From: an uncultured Pseudomonadota bacterium
GTDB lineage: Bacteria; Pseudomonadota; Gammaproteobacteria; Burkholderiales; Burkholderiaceae
NCBI GenBank assembly: GCA_946480245.1
Contig: CAMLIZ010000212.1
Coordinates: 1-6,036, forward strand
Length of the DNA stretch: 6,036 bases
Reading direction: 5' to 3'
Shown here: positions 1 to 6,036 of the stretch, piece by piece
Numbering within the stretch: the first letter of the stretch is position 1
Layout of the letters: each line of letters opens with the position of its first letter
Notes under the pieces: model-generated
What the model saw: the letters and a program-made list of their open reading frames with translations, nothing else
Databases searched by the model: none
Told to the model about the DNA's origin: nothing
Position numbers and translations under genes: made by a program

Positions 1-300
1 AAGCGCACCTCGCTGTCGCACCTGAACTACCACCTCAACAGCATCGATGGCGTGGCGGACGGCGCGTTCTGGCTGCCGCACGACGTGGCCGACGGCGTGG
101 TGCGGCCGGTGGCGTTCGTGGTGGCGCCACGGCTGGAGGCGGCGCAGATCATCGCGGCACTGCGCCAGCGCGTGGAGGCTGTGTTCCTGCCGCGCCGCGT
201 GGTGCACGTCGACGCGCTGCCGCGCGAGGCCACCGGCAAGCTCACCGAAAAGTCGCTGCGCTTGCTGGCCGAAGCGCGCCTGCAGGGCGGCGCCGAATGA
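1..300 (+). CDS. AMP-forming acyl/aryl-CoA ligase, C-terminal fragment (5' end outside window)
   Basis: This is the last 99 codons of a gene that begins before the window; the frame is open from base 1 to a TGA at 298-300. The fragment matches the small mobile C-terminal domain of the ANL (acyl-CoA synthetase/NRPS adenylation) superfamily. It opens with KRTSLSHLNYHLNSIDGV, the stretch where these enzymes normally carry the start of the C-terminal domain and a self-recognising loop, and ends with PREATGKLTEKSL. The lysine of that PRxxxGKL motif (fragment residue 80) is the one that contacts the acyl-adenylate in the family. The enzyme would activate a carboxylic acid with ATP and pass it to CoA or an acyl carrier protein. 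In an aryl polyene cluster the substrate would be an aromatic starter acid, but the substrate-binding domain is outside the window, so that is inferred from neighbours. Its stop overlaps the next start by 4 bases. Confidence 0.85.
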   Translation, partial: KRTSLSHLNYHLNSIDGVADGAFWLPHDVADGVVRPVAFVVAPRLEAAQIIAALRQRVEAVFLPRRVVHVDALPREATGKLTEKSLRLLAEARLQGGAE

Positions 301-605
301 ACGCCGCCAGCGTGACGCGCCAGATCGCAACGGACCATCCGGCATTCGCCGGGCATTTTCCGGGGCAGCCACTGCTGCCCGGCGTGGTGCTGCTGGCCGA
401 GGTGATGGAGGCCGCGCGCTTGCAGCCCGCATTGGCGCAGCGCGTGGGCGCCGGCAGCTTCAGCAACGCCAAGTTCCTGTCCCCGGTGCGCCCGGGCAGC
501 ACGCTGCAGATCGAGCTGCAGTGGGACGACAGCGCGCTGCACTTCCAGGTGCACTGCGCCAACGCCGTGGCGGCCAAGGGCCAGTGGGCCTGGGAACCGC
601 GATGA
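297..605 (+). CDS. ApeI/FabZ-like hotdog 3-hydroxyacyl-ACP dehydratase
   Basis: This 102-residue protein is the size of a minimal single-hotdog dehydratase. Residues 13-36 carry the family signature DHPAFAGHFPG followed by QPLLPGVVLLAEV. H20 sits where FabZ and FabA have their catalytic histidine, and P28-G29-V30 is the turn leading into the central helix. The second catalytic acid of FabZ (Glu) and FabA (Asp) lies 14 residues after the histidine; here that position is A34, with E35 immediately after. The family removes water from 3-hydroxyacyl-ACP; in aryl polyene clusters ApeI-type enzymes make the conjugated double bonds. The ATG at 297 overlaps the ligase stop (ATGA), and the gene ends in another ATGA with the acyltransferase, so translation is probably coupled on both sides. 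A hotdog thioesterase is the main alternative, but the HFPGxPxxPGV signature favours dehydratase. Confidence 0.85.
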   Translation: MNAASVTRQIATDHPAFAGHFPGQPLLPGVVLLAEVMEAARLQPALAQRVGAGSFSNAKFLSPVRPGSTLQIELQWDDSALHFQVHCANAVAAKGQWAWEPR

Positions 606-1555
606 GCGGGGTGCCCGTGGTACCGGCACCGGCGGCTGCACCGCCCGCCACATGGGCGCGCGAGCCCGAGCGCAGCAATGCGTTCGCGCTGCGCCTGATG
701 ACCTCCATCGCGCTGTTCTTCGGGCGCCGACTGGCGCGCTGGGTGCTGCATCCGATCACGCTGTACTTCGTGGCCTTCGCGCCCACGGCGCGGCGCCATT
801 CCCGCCGCTTTCTCACGCGCGCGCTCGGCCGCAAGGCACGCTTCATCGACGGCTACCGGCACGTGTACGCCTTCACCGCCAACATCCTCGACCGCGTGTA
901 CCTGCTGCGCGGCCAGCTCGGCTTGTTCGACGTGAAGGTGCAGGGCGCCGCGCTGGTGGACCACGTGCTTTCCGAAGGCCGCGGTGCGTTCCTCGTTGGC
1001 GCGCACATGGGCAGCTTCGAGGTGATGCGCGCTGTGGGCCAGGCCCGCGGCGACCTGCGCGTGGCGATGGTGATGTACCCCGACAACGCGCGCCTGATCA
1101 ACGAAGCGCTGCAGGCGATCGCGCCCGGCAACAAGCCGGACATCATCGCGCTCGGTCGCGTGGAGTCGATGCTGGCGGTGCGTGACTGGCTCGATGGCGG
1201 CGGGCTGGCGGGCATGCTGGCCGACCGCACCCTGCCCGGCGAATCCGAGCGTGCCAGCGAGGTGGCGGTGCCGTTCCTCGGCAAGGAGGCGCGCTTCAGC
1301 GACGGGCCGTTCCGCCTGGCCGCGCTGCTGCGCCGCCGGGTCGTCTTCATGGCCGGCCTGTACACGGGCGGCGCCAGCTACGATGTGCGCTTCGAGCCCC
1401 TGGCCGACTTCAGCGACCGCATGGACGCGCAAGAGCGCGAGCGTCGCATCGAGCAGGCGGTGCGCGACTACGCGGCCCGGCTGGAGGCGCTGGCGCGCGA
1501 GCATCCGTACAACTGGTTCAACTTCCATGACTTCTGGCGCGAAGAGGCGCAATGA
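602..1555 (+). CDS. LpxL/HtrB-like acyltransferase (aryl polyene cluster type)
   Basis: The product is 317 residues, close to the usual 300-320 for lysophospholipid/lipid A acyltransferases. After a Pro/Ala-rich leader (1-17), residues 18-60 form a Trp/Arg-rich amphipathic segment with hydrophobic stretches around 33-40 and 47-59, likely a membrane-surface anchor. The key motif is GAHMGSFEV: H135 and E140 give the HX4(D/E) catalytic pair of LpxL, LpxM and PlsC-like enzymes. A second conserved block, LADRTLPGE, follows near residues 208-216. The C-terminus, YNWFNFHDFW, is typical of this group. It probably transfers an acyl (here perhaps polyene) chain from ACP to a lipid or glycolipid at the inner membrane; the acceptor is unknown. 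The start at 602 forms ATGA with the preceding stop, and the WAREPERSNAF stretch just inside it looks family-conserved, so the later Met33 is not favoured. A much longer open frame reaches upstream to 47 but only overlaps other genes. Confidence 0.88.
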   Translation: MSGVPVVPAPAAAPPATWAREPERSNAFALRLMTSIALFFGRRLARWVLHPITLYFVAFAPTARRHSRRFLTRALGRKARFIDGYRHVYAFTANILDRVYLLRGQLGLFDVKVQGAALVDHVLSEGRGAFLVGAHMGSFEVMRAVGQARGDLRVAMVMYPDNARLINEALQAIAPGNKPDIIALGRVESMLAVRDWLDGGGLAGMLADRTLPGESERASEVAVPFLGKEARFSDGPFRLAALLRRRVVFMAGLYTGGASYDVRFEPLADFSDRMDAQERERRIEQAVRDYAARLEALAREHPYNWFNFHDFWREEAQ

Positions 1556-2141
1556 GTGGCGCCGTGCGATCGTGGCGCTCGGCCTGCTGGCCGCAGCCTT
1601 GCCCGCGTTCGCCTTCGACCTGCACGAGCTGATGGGGCTGCTGGCGCAGCACACCAGCGGGCAGGCGCGCTTCACCGAGCAACGTTATGTGCAGGGGCTG
1701 GACTTGCCGCTCGAATCCAGCGGCACGCTCAGCTTCCAGGCGCCCGACCGCTTCGCCCGCCGCACCCTGCAGCCGCGCCCCGAGTCGATGGTGGTGGAGG
1801 GCAACAAGGTCACGCTGTCGCGCGGCGGGCGCAGCCGTACGCTCGCGCTCGACGCGGCGCCCGAGGCGGTGATCGCCGTGGAGGCGGTGCGCGCCACGCT
1901 CACCGGCAATGCCGACACGCTGCAGCGCTACTTCCAGGTCCAACTGGCCGGCGACGCAGCGCGCTGGACGCTCACCTTGGTGCCGCGCGACGCCAGCGCC
2001 GCCGGCAGCCTGCGCAGCGTGCAGATCGTGGGTCAGCGCGACGATGTGCGCCAGGTGGAGACGCAGCTGAGCGGTGGTGACCGCACCGTGATGGCGATCG
2101 CGCCGCTGCGCGTCGCCGCGCCCGGCGCCTCCGCGCCGTGA
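1527..2141 (+). CDS. LolA-like outer-membrane lipoprotein carrier protein
   Basis: The coding frame is clear from about 1551 to the TGA at 2139-2141. With the ATG at 1527 the product is 204 residues: a basic n-region (KRRNEWRR, residues 6-13), a hydrophobic core of about 12 residues, and a likely signal peptidase I site after AFA (residue 29). The mature part (about 175 residues) has the half-barrel style of LolA: an early helix FDLHELMGLLAQH, then ARFTEQRYVQGL, the LESSGTLSFQAPDRFARRTLQP strand pair (split here by eye), and VVEGNKVTL. LolA-type proteins carry hydrophobic molecules through the periplasm. Beside an MMPL exporter in a polyene cluster, this one probably handles the lipid-linked pigment rather than general lipoproteins. 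The start is uncertain: 1527 overlaps the acyltransferase by 29 bases and has no clear Shine-Dalgarno, GTG 1572 would lack the basic n-region, and the well-placed ATGA at 1552 is in another frame. The stop overlaps the exporter start (GTGA). Confidence 0.8.
   Translation: MTSGAKRRNEWRRAIVALGLLAAALPAFAFDLHELMGLLAQHTSGQARFTEQRYVQGLDLPLESSGTLSFQAPDRFARRTLQPRPESMVVEGNKVTLSRGGRSRTLALDAAPEAVIAVEAVRATLTGNADTLQRYFQVQLAGDAARWTLTLVPRDASAAGSLRSVQIVGQRDDVRQVETQLSGGDRTVMAIAPLRVAAPGASAP
1541..1554 (+). promoter_or_regulatory. Shine-Dalgarno plus out-of-frame ATGA at the acyltransferase/LolA junction
   Basis: GAAGAGG (1541-1547) lies four bases before an ATG at 1552 that overlaps the acyltransferase TGA, exactly like other junctions in this operon. 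However, reading from 1552 gives only 26 codons to a TGA at 1630-1632, and is one base out of step with the LolA-like frame. It is either a decoy, or the true start with a base missing downstream. Confidence 0.5.
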
Positions 2142-4480
2142 GGCTGCGCCAGCGCAAGCGCGCCGCGGTCGCGCTGCTGATCTGGCTGGCCGCCATGGCG
2201 CTCGGCGCCTGGGTGATTGCACGCGCGCATTTCACTGCCGACCTCTCGGCCTTCCTGCCGGTCAGCCCTGACGCACAGCAGCGTGTGCTGATCGAGCAGT
2301 TGCACAACGGCGTCGCCGCGCGCACGCTGCTGGTGGGCATCGAAGGCGGCAGCGCCGAGACGCGGGCGCAGGCCTCGCGCCAACTGGCGCAGGCGCTGCG
2401 TGCGAGCGGCTTGTTCGAGCAGGTGAACAACGGCGAACGCGAAGGCTGGGACGCAGCCGGCGCACTGCTGGTGCAGCACCGGTACCAGCTCAGCCCAGCC
2501 GTCACGCCGCAGCACTTCACGGTGGCGGGCCTGCGCGACGCGATCGACGACACCTTGTCCCTGCTGGGCACGCCGGCCGGCGCCGCCGTGAAGCCGCTGC
2601 TCGATCGCGACCCGACTGGCGAGACGCAGCGCATCGCCGAAGCGCTGATCCCGGCCACTGCGCCGCGCAGCGAGCACGGCGTGTGGGTGTCACGCACGGC
2701 ACCGCGGGCGCTGCTGTTGCTCACGACGCGCGCGCCCGGTGCCGATCTGGATGCGCAGGGCGCGGCTGTGCAGGCGGTCCAGACGGCGTTTGCAGCGCAG
2801 GGCACCCGTGGCTTGCGGCTGGAGGTCAGCGGGCCGGGCACGTTTGCCGTGCAGACGCGTGCGCGCATCGAGCACGAGGCCACGCTGCTGGCCGCCGTGG
2901 GCACCGCCGTGGTGGGCGGCTTGCTGCTGCTGGCCTTCGCGTCGCTGCGCGCACTGGCGGTGGCCATGTTGCCGGTGGCCACCGGCGTGGTCGCGGGCAT
3001 CGCTGCGGTGTCGCTGGTGTTCGGCACGGTGCATGGCATCACGCTCGGCTTCGGCAGCACGCTGATCGGCGAGGCGGTGGACTACGCCATTTACTACCTG
3101 ATCCAGGCGCAGGCGGGTGGCTGGCGCCACTGGCGCGACACGCAGTGGCCCACCGTGCGTCTCGGGCTGATCACCTCGGTATGTGGATTTGCGGCGCTCG
3201 TGTTCAGCGGCTTCCCGGGGCTGGCACAGCTGGGCGTGTTCTCGGTGGCCGGGCTGGTGGCCGCGGCGCTGACCACGCGCCATGTGTTGACGGCGCTGGT
3301 GCCCCAGGGCGCTTCCGGCCAGGGCCTGCGGCGGCGCCTCGGCGCGCTGGCCGCGCGCGCCGTGGCGGTGCTGCCCAGGGCGCGCTGGGGCGCACTGCTG
3401 CTCGGGCTGGCGGTGGCGGCGTGGCTGGTGCCTCACTGGCAGCACGTGTGGCGCGGTGACCTCGGGTCGCTCAGCCCGGTGCCCCAGAGCGCCCAGCAGC
3501 TCGACGCCACGCTTCGCGCCGACCTGGGCGCCAGCGACGCGCGCACGCTCGTGGTGGCCAACGGCGCGGACCTGCAGGCCGCGCTGCGCGCCGCCGAGGC
3601 CGCAGGCAGCCGCCTCGACGCCTTGGTGGAGCGCGGTGTTCTGGCGGGGTACGACACGCCCACCCGGCTGCTCCCCAGCCTGGTGCTGCAGCAGGCCCGC
3701 GTGGCCAGCCTGCCGCCGGCCGACGTGCTGCGCCAACGCCTGGCCGAGGCCACGCAGGGCGGCCCGCTGAAGGCCGAGCGCCTGCAGCCTTTCGTGGCCG
3801 ATGTGCAGGCCGCGCGCGACGCGCCGCCGGTTACGCCGCAGATGTTGGCCGGCACGCCGCTGAAGGCGGTGGTCGACGCCCTGTTGTTCCGCCGCAGCCA
3901 GGGCGGCTGGTCGGCGCTGCTGCCGCTGCAGCCCGGGGCGCAGACGCTGGATGCCCGGCAGGTGCAGCAGGCGCTGGCCGGCCTGGCGCCCGCGCACGAC
4001 ACCCAGGTGATTGACATCAAGCAGCAGCTCGACAGCCTGTACGCGCGCTACCTGCACGAGGCGCTGTGGCAGTCGCTGCTGGGCGCGCTGGCGGTACTGG
4101 CCGTGGTGGCGCTGCAGCTGCGTTCCGGCACACGCTTGCTGGCGGTGGGCCAGCCGTTGGTGCTGGCGGTGCTGCTCACGCTGGGCGGGCTGGCGCTGTT
4201 CGACGTGGCGCTCGGCATCCTGCACCTCGTGGGGCTGCTGCTGGTGGTCGCCGTGGGGTCGAACTACGGCCTGTTCTTCGACCAGTGGGGGCAGGGCACG
4301 ACGCGCGACGACGACACGCTGGCCTCGCTGCTGCTGGCCAATCTGACCACCGTGGCCGCGTTCGGGCTGATCGCGCTGTCGGAGATTCCGGCGCTGTCGG
4401 CGATCGGCCGCGTGGTGGCCCCCGGCGCACTGCTCGCGCTGCTGCTGTCCGCGGTGTTTTGCCGGGCGCCGGCCCGCTGA
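2138..4480 (+). CDS. MMPL/RND-family exporter (COG4258-like)
   Basis: This 780-residue inner-membrane protein has the duplicated RND/MMPL plan. A basic n-region (RLRQRKR) leads into TM1 (about 9-29). A periplasmic domain (about 30-248) carries the early DLSAFLP motif, and is followed by a block of about five helices (about 249-390). TM7 lies at about 416-435, then a second periplasmic domain (about 436-640), and a final helix block (about 643-775). In the first block D315 in GEAVDYAIYY is the likely proton-relay aspartate; the matching place in the second block reads GSNYGLFFD, with N709 instead. The family uses the proton gradient to move lipids or hydrophobic pigments out of the inner membrane. 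The GTG start overlaps the LolA-like stop by 4 bases with no obvious Shine-Dalgarno, so translation is probably coupled. The next ATG (residue 20) lies inside TM1 and is not a sensible start. The LolA neighbour suggests hand-over of cargo in the periplasm. Confidence 0.88.
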   Translation: MRLRQRKRAAVALLIWLAAMALGAWVIARAHFTADLSAFLPVSPDAQQRVLIEQLHNGVAARTLLVGIEGGSAETRAQASRQLAQALRASGLFEQVNNGEREGWDAAGALLVQHRYQLSPAVTPQHFTVAGLRDAIDDTLSLLGTPAGAAVKPLLDRDPTGETQRIAEALIPATAPRSEHGVWVSRTAPRALLLLTTRAPGADLDAQGAAVQAVQTAFAAQGTRGLRLEVSGPGTFAVQTRARIEHEATLLAAVGTAVVGGLLLLAFASLRALAVAMLPVATGVVAGIAAVSLVFGTVHGITLGFGSTLIGEAVDYAIYYLIQAQAGGWRHWRDTQWPTVRLGLITSVCGFAALVFSGFPGLAQLGVFSVAGLVAAALTTRHVLTALVPQGASGQGLRRRLGALAARAVAVLPRARWGALLLGLAVAAWLVPHWQHVWRGDLGSLSPVPQSAQQLDATLRADLGASDARTLVVANGADLQAALRAAEAAGSRLDALVERGVLAGYDTPTRLLPSLVLQQARVASLPPADVLRQRLAEATQGGPLKAERLQPFVADVQAARDAPPVTPQMLAGTPLKAVVDALLFRRSQGGWSALLPLQPGAQTLDARQVQQALAGLAPAHDTQVIDIKQQLDSLYARYLHEALWQSLLGALAVLAVVALQLRSGTRLLAVGQPLVLAVLLTLGGLALFDVALGILHLVGLLLVVAVGSNYGLFFDQWGQGTTRDDDTLASLLLANLTTVAAFGLIALSEIPALSAIGRVVAPGALLALLLSAVFCRAPAR

Positions 4481-4493
4481 CGCCAGGGGCGCT

Positions 4494-5408
4494 ATGGGAG
4501 AATTCGCGCTCCCGAATTCCCCCGCGGCGCCCTCCACGCAGCCCGATTCCCGCATGCCTGCGGACGCATTTACGCAAGTACCCTGGTCGATGCCGCCGCT
4601 GCTGCGCGCCACTGTCGGCGTACACCTGGGCGCAGCCGGCCTGCTGGCCGTTGCACCGCAGGCCTGGCCCTGGAGCCTGGGCCTGCTGCTGGCCAACCAC
4701 GCGGTGCTGAGTGCGGTGGGCCTGTGGCCGCGCAGCCGCTGGCTCGGGCCCAATGTGGTGCGCCTGCCGGCGGACAGCGCTCAGCGCCGCGAAGTGGCGC
4801 TGACGATCGACGATGGGCCCGACCCGCAGGTGACGCCACAGGTGCTGGACCTGCTGGATGCGCATGGTGTGCGCGCCACGTTCTTCTGCATTGCCGCGCG
4901 CGCCGCGCAGCATCCGGCGCTGGTGCGCGACATCGTCGCTCGCGGCCACAGCGTTCAGAACCACAGCCATGCGCACCGCCACACCTTCTCGCTGCTCGGC
5001 CCGCGCGGCTTTGCGCGCGAGCTGGCGCGGGCGCAGGACACGCTGGCCGCATTGACGGGCGTGCGCCCCACCTGCTTTCGTGCGCCGGCGGGGCTGCGCA
5101 ATCCCTTCCTCGATCCGGTGCTGCACCGCTTCGGCCTCGCCCTGGTGAGCTGGACGCGGCGCGGCTTCGACACCCGTGAGGCGGCACCCGAGCGCGTCCT
5201 GAAGCGCCTGACGCGCGGCCTGGCGGCCGGCGACATCCTGCTGCTGCACGACGGCAATGCTGCACGCGATGCACAAAGCCGGCCGGTGGTGCTGCAGGTG
5301 CTGCCGCCGCTGCTGGCGGCCGTGCGTGCGGCCGGCCTGCACGGCGTCACCCTGCCCGAAGCGCTGGCCCATCCACGCGCTGCCAATGCACGAGCTGCCA
5401 CTGCATGA
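4494..5408 (+). CDS. Membrane-anchored NodB-type polysaccharide deacetylase
   Basis: The product is 304 residues. Two hydrophobic segments (about 36-54 and 60-77) should tie it to the inner membrane ahead of a carbohydrate-esterase-4 (NodB) domain at about 98-290. All main motifs are present: TIDDGPDP with D106 (base) and D107 (metal); NHSHAH with H157 and H161 (metal); FRAPAG with R196; SWTRRGFDT (219-227); and LLLHDG with H252-D253. The aromatic residue often found in the RxP(Y/F/W)G motif is A199 here. The family hydrolyses N- or O-acetyl groups from sugars using a divalent metal. The target here is unknown; an acetylated sugar on the pigment carrier lipid is one guess. AGGGG at 4485-4489 supports the ATG at 4494, 13 bases after the exporter stop. 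ATG 4554 (MPADAF) and ATG 4590 are later in-frame options that keep both hydrophobic segments. An inverted repeat overlies the first codons. The 3' end forms ATGA with the methyltransferase. Confidence 0.86.
   Translation: MGEFALPNSPAAPSTQPDSRMPADAFTQVPWSMPPLLRATVGVHLGAAGLLAVAPQAWPWSLGLLLANHAVLSAVGLWPRSRWLGPNVVRLPADSAQRREVALTIDDGPDPQVTPQVLDLLDAHGVRATFFCIAARAAQHPALVRDIVARGHSVQNHSHAHRHTFSLLGPRGFARELARAQDTLAALTGVRPTCFRAPAGLRNPFLDPVLHRFGLALVSWTRRGFDTREAAPERVLKRLTRGLAAGDILLLHDGNAARDAQSRPVVLQVLPPLLAAVRAAGLHGVTLPEALAHPRAANARAATA
4500..4519. repeat. Inverted repeat (7-base arms) over the first codons of the deacetylase
   Basis: GAATTCG (4500-4506) and CGAATTC (4513-4519) are perfect inverted arms with a 6-base loop. 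GGG (4496-4498) can extend the stem with the C run from 4520 if A4499 bulges out. An alternative stem pairs GGGAG (4496-4500) with CTCCC (4509-4513). A C run, not a T run, follows, so it does not look like an intrinsic terminator. It might tune initiation at 4494 or be chance. Confidence 0.5.
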
Positions 5409-6036
5409 GCACTTTGCCCGCCGTCCTGTACACCGACCTGCTGCCGGCACCCGAGGCCGCCTGGCGCGAAATCCACCGCATCGCCTGCGCGCCGTATCGC
5501 AGCGCCGGACGCTTTGCGTGGCACTTCGCGCGCGGCAAGTTGGGCCGCGACCCGGTGTTCCGCGCCATGCTCGAGCGAGGTGACCTGCCGCCGCGCGCGC
5601 GCGTGGTCGACATCGGCTGCGGCCAGGGCCTGCTGGCCAGCCTGCTCGCGGCCATTGGCACCGTGCATGCGCAGGGCCGCTGGCCCGCGCGCTGGCCGGC
5701 GGCCCCCGTGGACGCGCAATACACCGGCATCGAGCTGATGCCGCGCGACGTGGCGCGCGCGCAGGCGGCTGTGGGAGCGCTGCCTGTTGCGCCGAGCTTC
5801 GTGTGCGGCGACATGTGCAGCACGCCGCTGCCGCCCTGCGACGTGGTGGTGATCCTCGACGTGCTGCACTACGTCGACCATGCCGCGCAGGAGGCGGTGC
5901 TCAAGCGCGTGCGCGACGCACTGCAGCCGCACGGCCGCCTGCTGCTGCGCGTGGGCGACGCCGCCAGCCGGCGCGGCTTTCTGGTGAGCCAGTGGGTGGA
6001 CCGCATCGTCACGCTGGTGCGCGGGCATCGCGTGCC
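5405..6036 (+). CDS. Class I SAM-dependent methyltransferase (3' end outside window)
   Basis: The frame is open from the ATG at 5405 to the window edge (210 codons plus two bases), so the C-terminus is missing. The Rossmann-fold methyltransferase motifs are in order. Motif I is VVDIGCGQGLL (67-77). An acidic residue ends strand 2 (YTGIEL, E110), where it would bind the SAM ribose. VCGDM (D136) is the adenine-contacting loop. DVVVILDVLHYVDH (146-159) is motif IV. An LQPHGRLLLRVGD strand pair (from about 171) matches the usual post-motif region. Between motif I and strand 2 there is a somewhat long Pro/Trp-rich loop (about 84-105). The enzyme would methylate a small molecule or lipid; in an aryl polyene context the aromatic head group is a candidate, but the methyl acceptor cannot be read from sequence. 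It starts in an ATGA overlap with the deacetylase, so both are probably translated together. Confidence 0.85.
   Translation, partial: MSTLPAVLYTDLLPAPEAAWREIHRIACAPYRSAGRFAWHFARGKLGRDPVFRAMLERGDLPPRARVVDIGCGQGLLASLLAAIGTVHAQGRWPARWPAAPVDAQYTGIELMPRDVARAQAAVGALPVAPSFVCGDMCSTPLPPCDVVVILDVLHYVDHAAQEAVLKRVRDALQPHGRLLLRVGDAASRRGFLVSQWVDRIVTLVRGHRV

Noticed and set aside
47..601. Upstream extension of the acyltransferase frame to an ATG at 47
   Set aside because: The added residues are Arg/Ala/Trp-rich and out of frame with the well-supported ligase and dehydratase. The start at 602 has a 4-base overlap and gives normal family length.
242..1675. Minus-strand open frame of 477 codons opposite the dehydratase and acyltransferase
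   Set aside because: It spans three recognisable + strand genes, has low-complexity His/Arg/Ala composition and no family motif.
4457..4498. Possible promoter for the deacetylase (TATGGG near 4493 with a TTTTGC-like element upstream)
   Set aside because: The spacing is about 30 bases, far from the usual 16-18, and the match is weak.
4496..4523. Possible intrinsic terminator between exporter and deacetylase
   Set aside because: The hairpin is followed by C residues rather than a T run, and the downstream gene continues the same tight arrangement.
2690..4753. Very long open frame on the minus strand (687 codons) opposite the exporter and the start of the deacetylase
   Set aside because: It is an antisense shadow expected in GC-rich coding DNA. 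Its translation is dominated by Gln, His, Arg and Ala with no domain, and the + strand has clear membrane and motif structure over the same bases.
4955..6028. Minus-strand open frame of 357 codons opposite the methyltransferase and the end of the deacetylase
   Set aside because: The + strand carries ordered methyltransferase motifs and a deacetylase HD motif there. The antisense product shows no recognisable domain.

Overview
The window is a dense, single-strand (+) run of seven genes in very GC-rich DNA with strong G/C third-codon bias. Protein style and gene order suggest a betaproteobacterium of the order Burkholderiales, possibly Comamonadaceae-like. This is judged from sequence character only; no search was run. 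There is no rRNA, tRNA, mobile element or CRISPR array, and no gap longer than 13 bases between genes.

Layout: (1) 1-300, the C-terminal end of an AMP-forming acyl/aryl-CoA (or acyl-ACP) ligase, cut by the left edge; (2) 297-605, a small hotdog-fold dehydratase of the ApeI/FabZ type; (3) 602-1555, an LpxL/HtrB-like acyltransferase; (4) about 1527-2141, a LolA-like periplasmic lipid-carrier protein; (5) 2138-4480, a 780-residue MMPL/RND-family exporter; (6) 4494-5408, a membrane-anchored NodB-type polysaccharide deacetylase; (7) 5405 to the right edge, a class I SAM-dependent methyltransferase, cut by the window end.

The order ligase, small dehydratase, acyltransferase, LolA-like, MMPL exporter is the typical 'accessory and export' block of aryl polyene (APE)/xanthomonadin-type pigment clusters. 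A reasonable model is that the ligase loads an aromatic starter, the dehydratase introduces double bonds during type II polyketide/fatty-acid-like elongation, and the acyltransferase moves the polyene chain onto a lipid or glycan acceptor. The MMPL exporter and the LolA-like carrier then move the product from the inner membrane through the periplasm to the outer membrane. The ketosynthases, acyl carrier proteins and ketoreductase expected in such a cluster are not in the window and should lie outside it. The deacetylase and methyltransferase appear to be co-transcribed tailoring genes; their substrates cannot be read from the sequence.

Four of the six gene junctions are 4-base start/stop overlaps (ATGA or GTGA), which points to one translationally coupled transcript. 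Two places need care. At the acyltransferase/LolA junction the expected ATGA start is out of frame with the LolA-like protein, so either the start lies upstream or a base is missing from the sequence. Around the start of the deacetylase there is an inverted repeat over the first codons.
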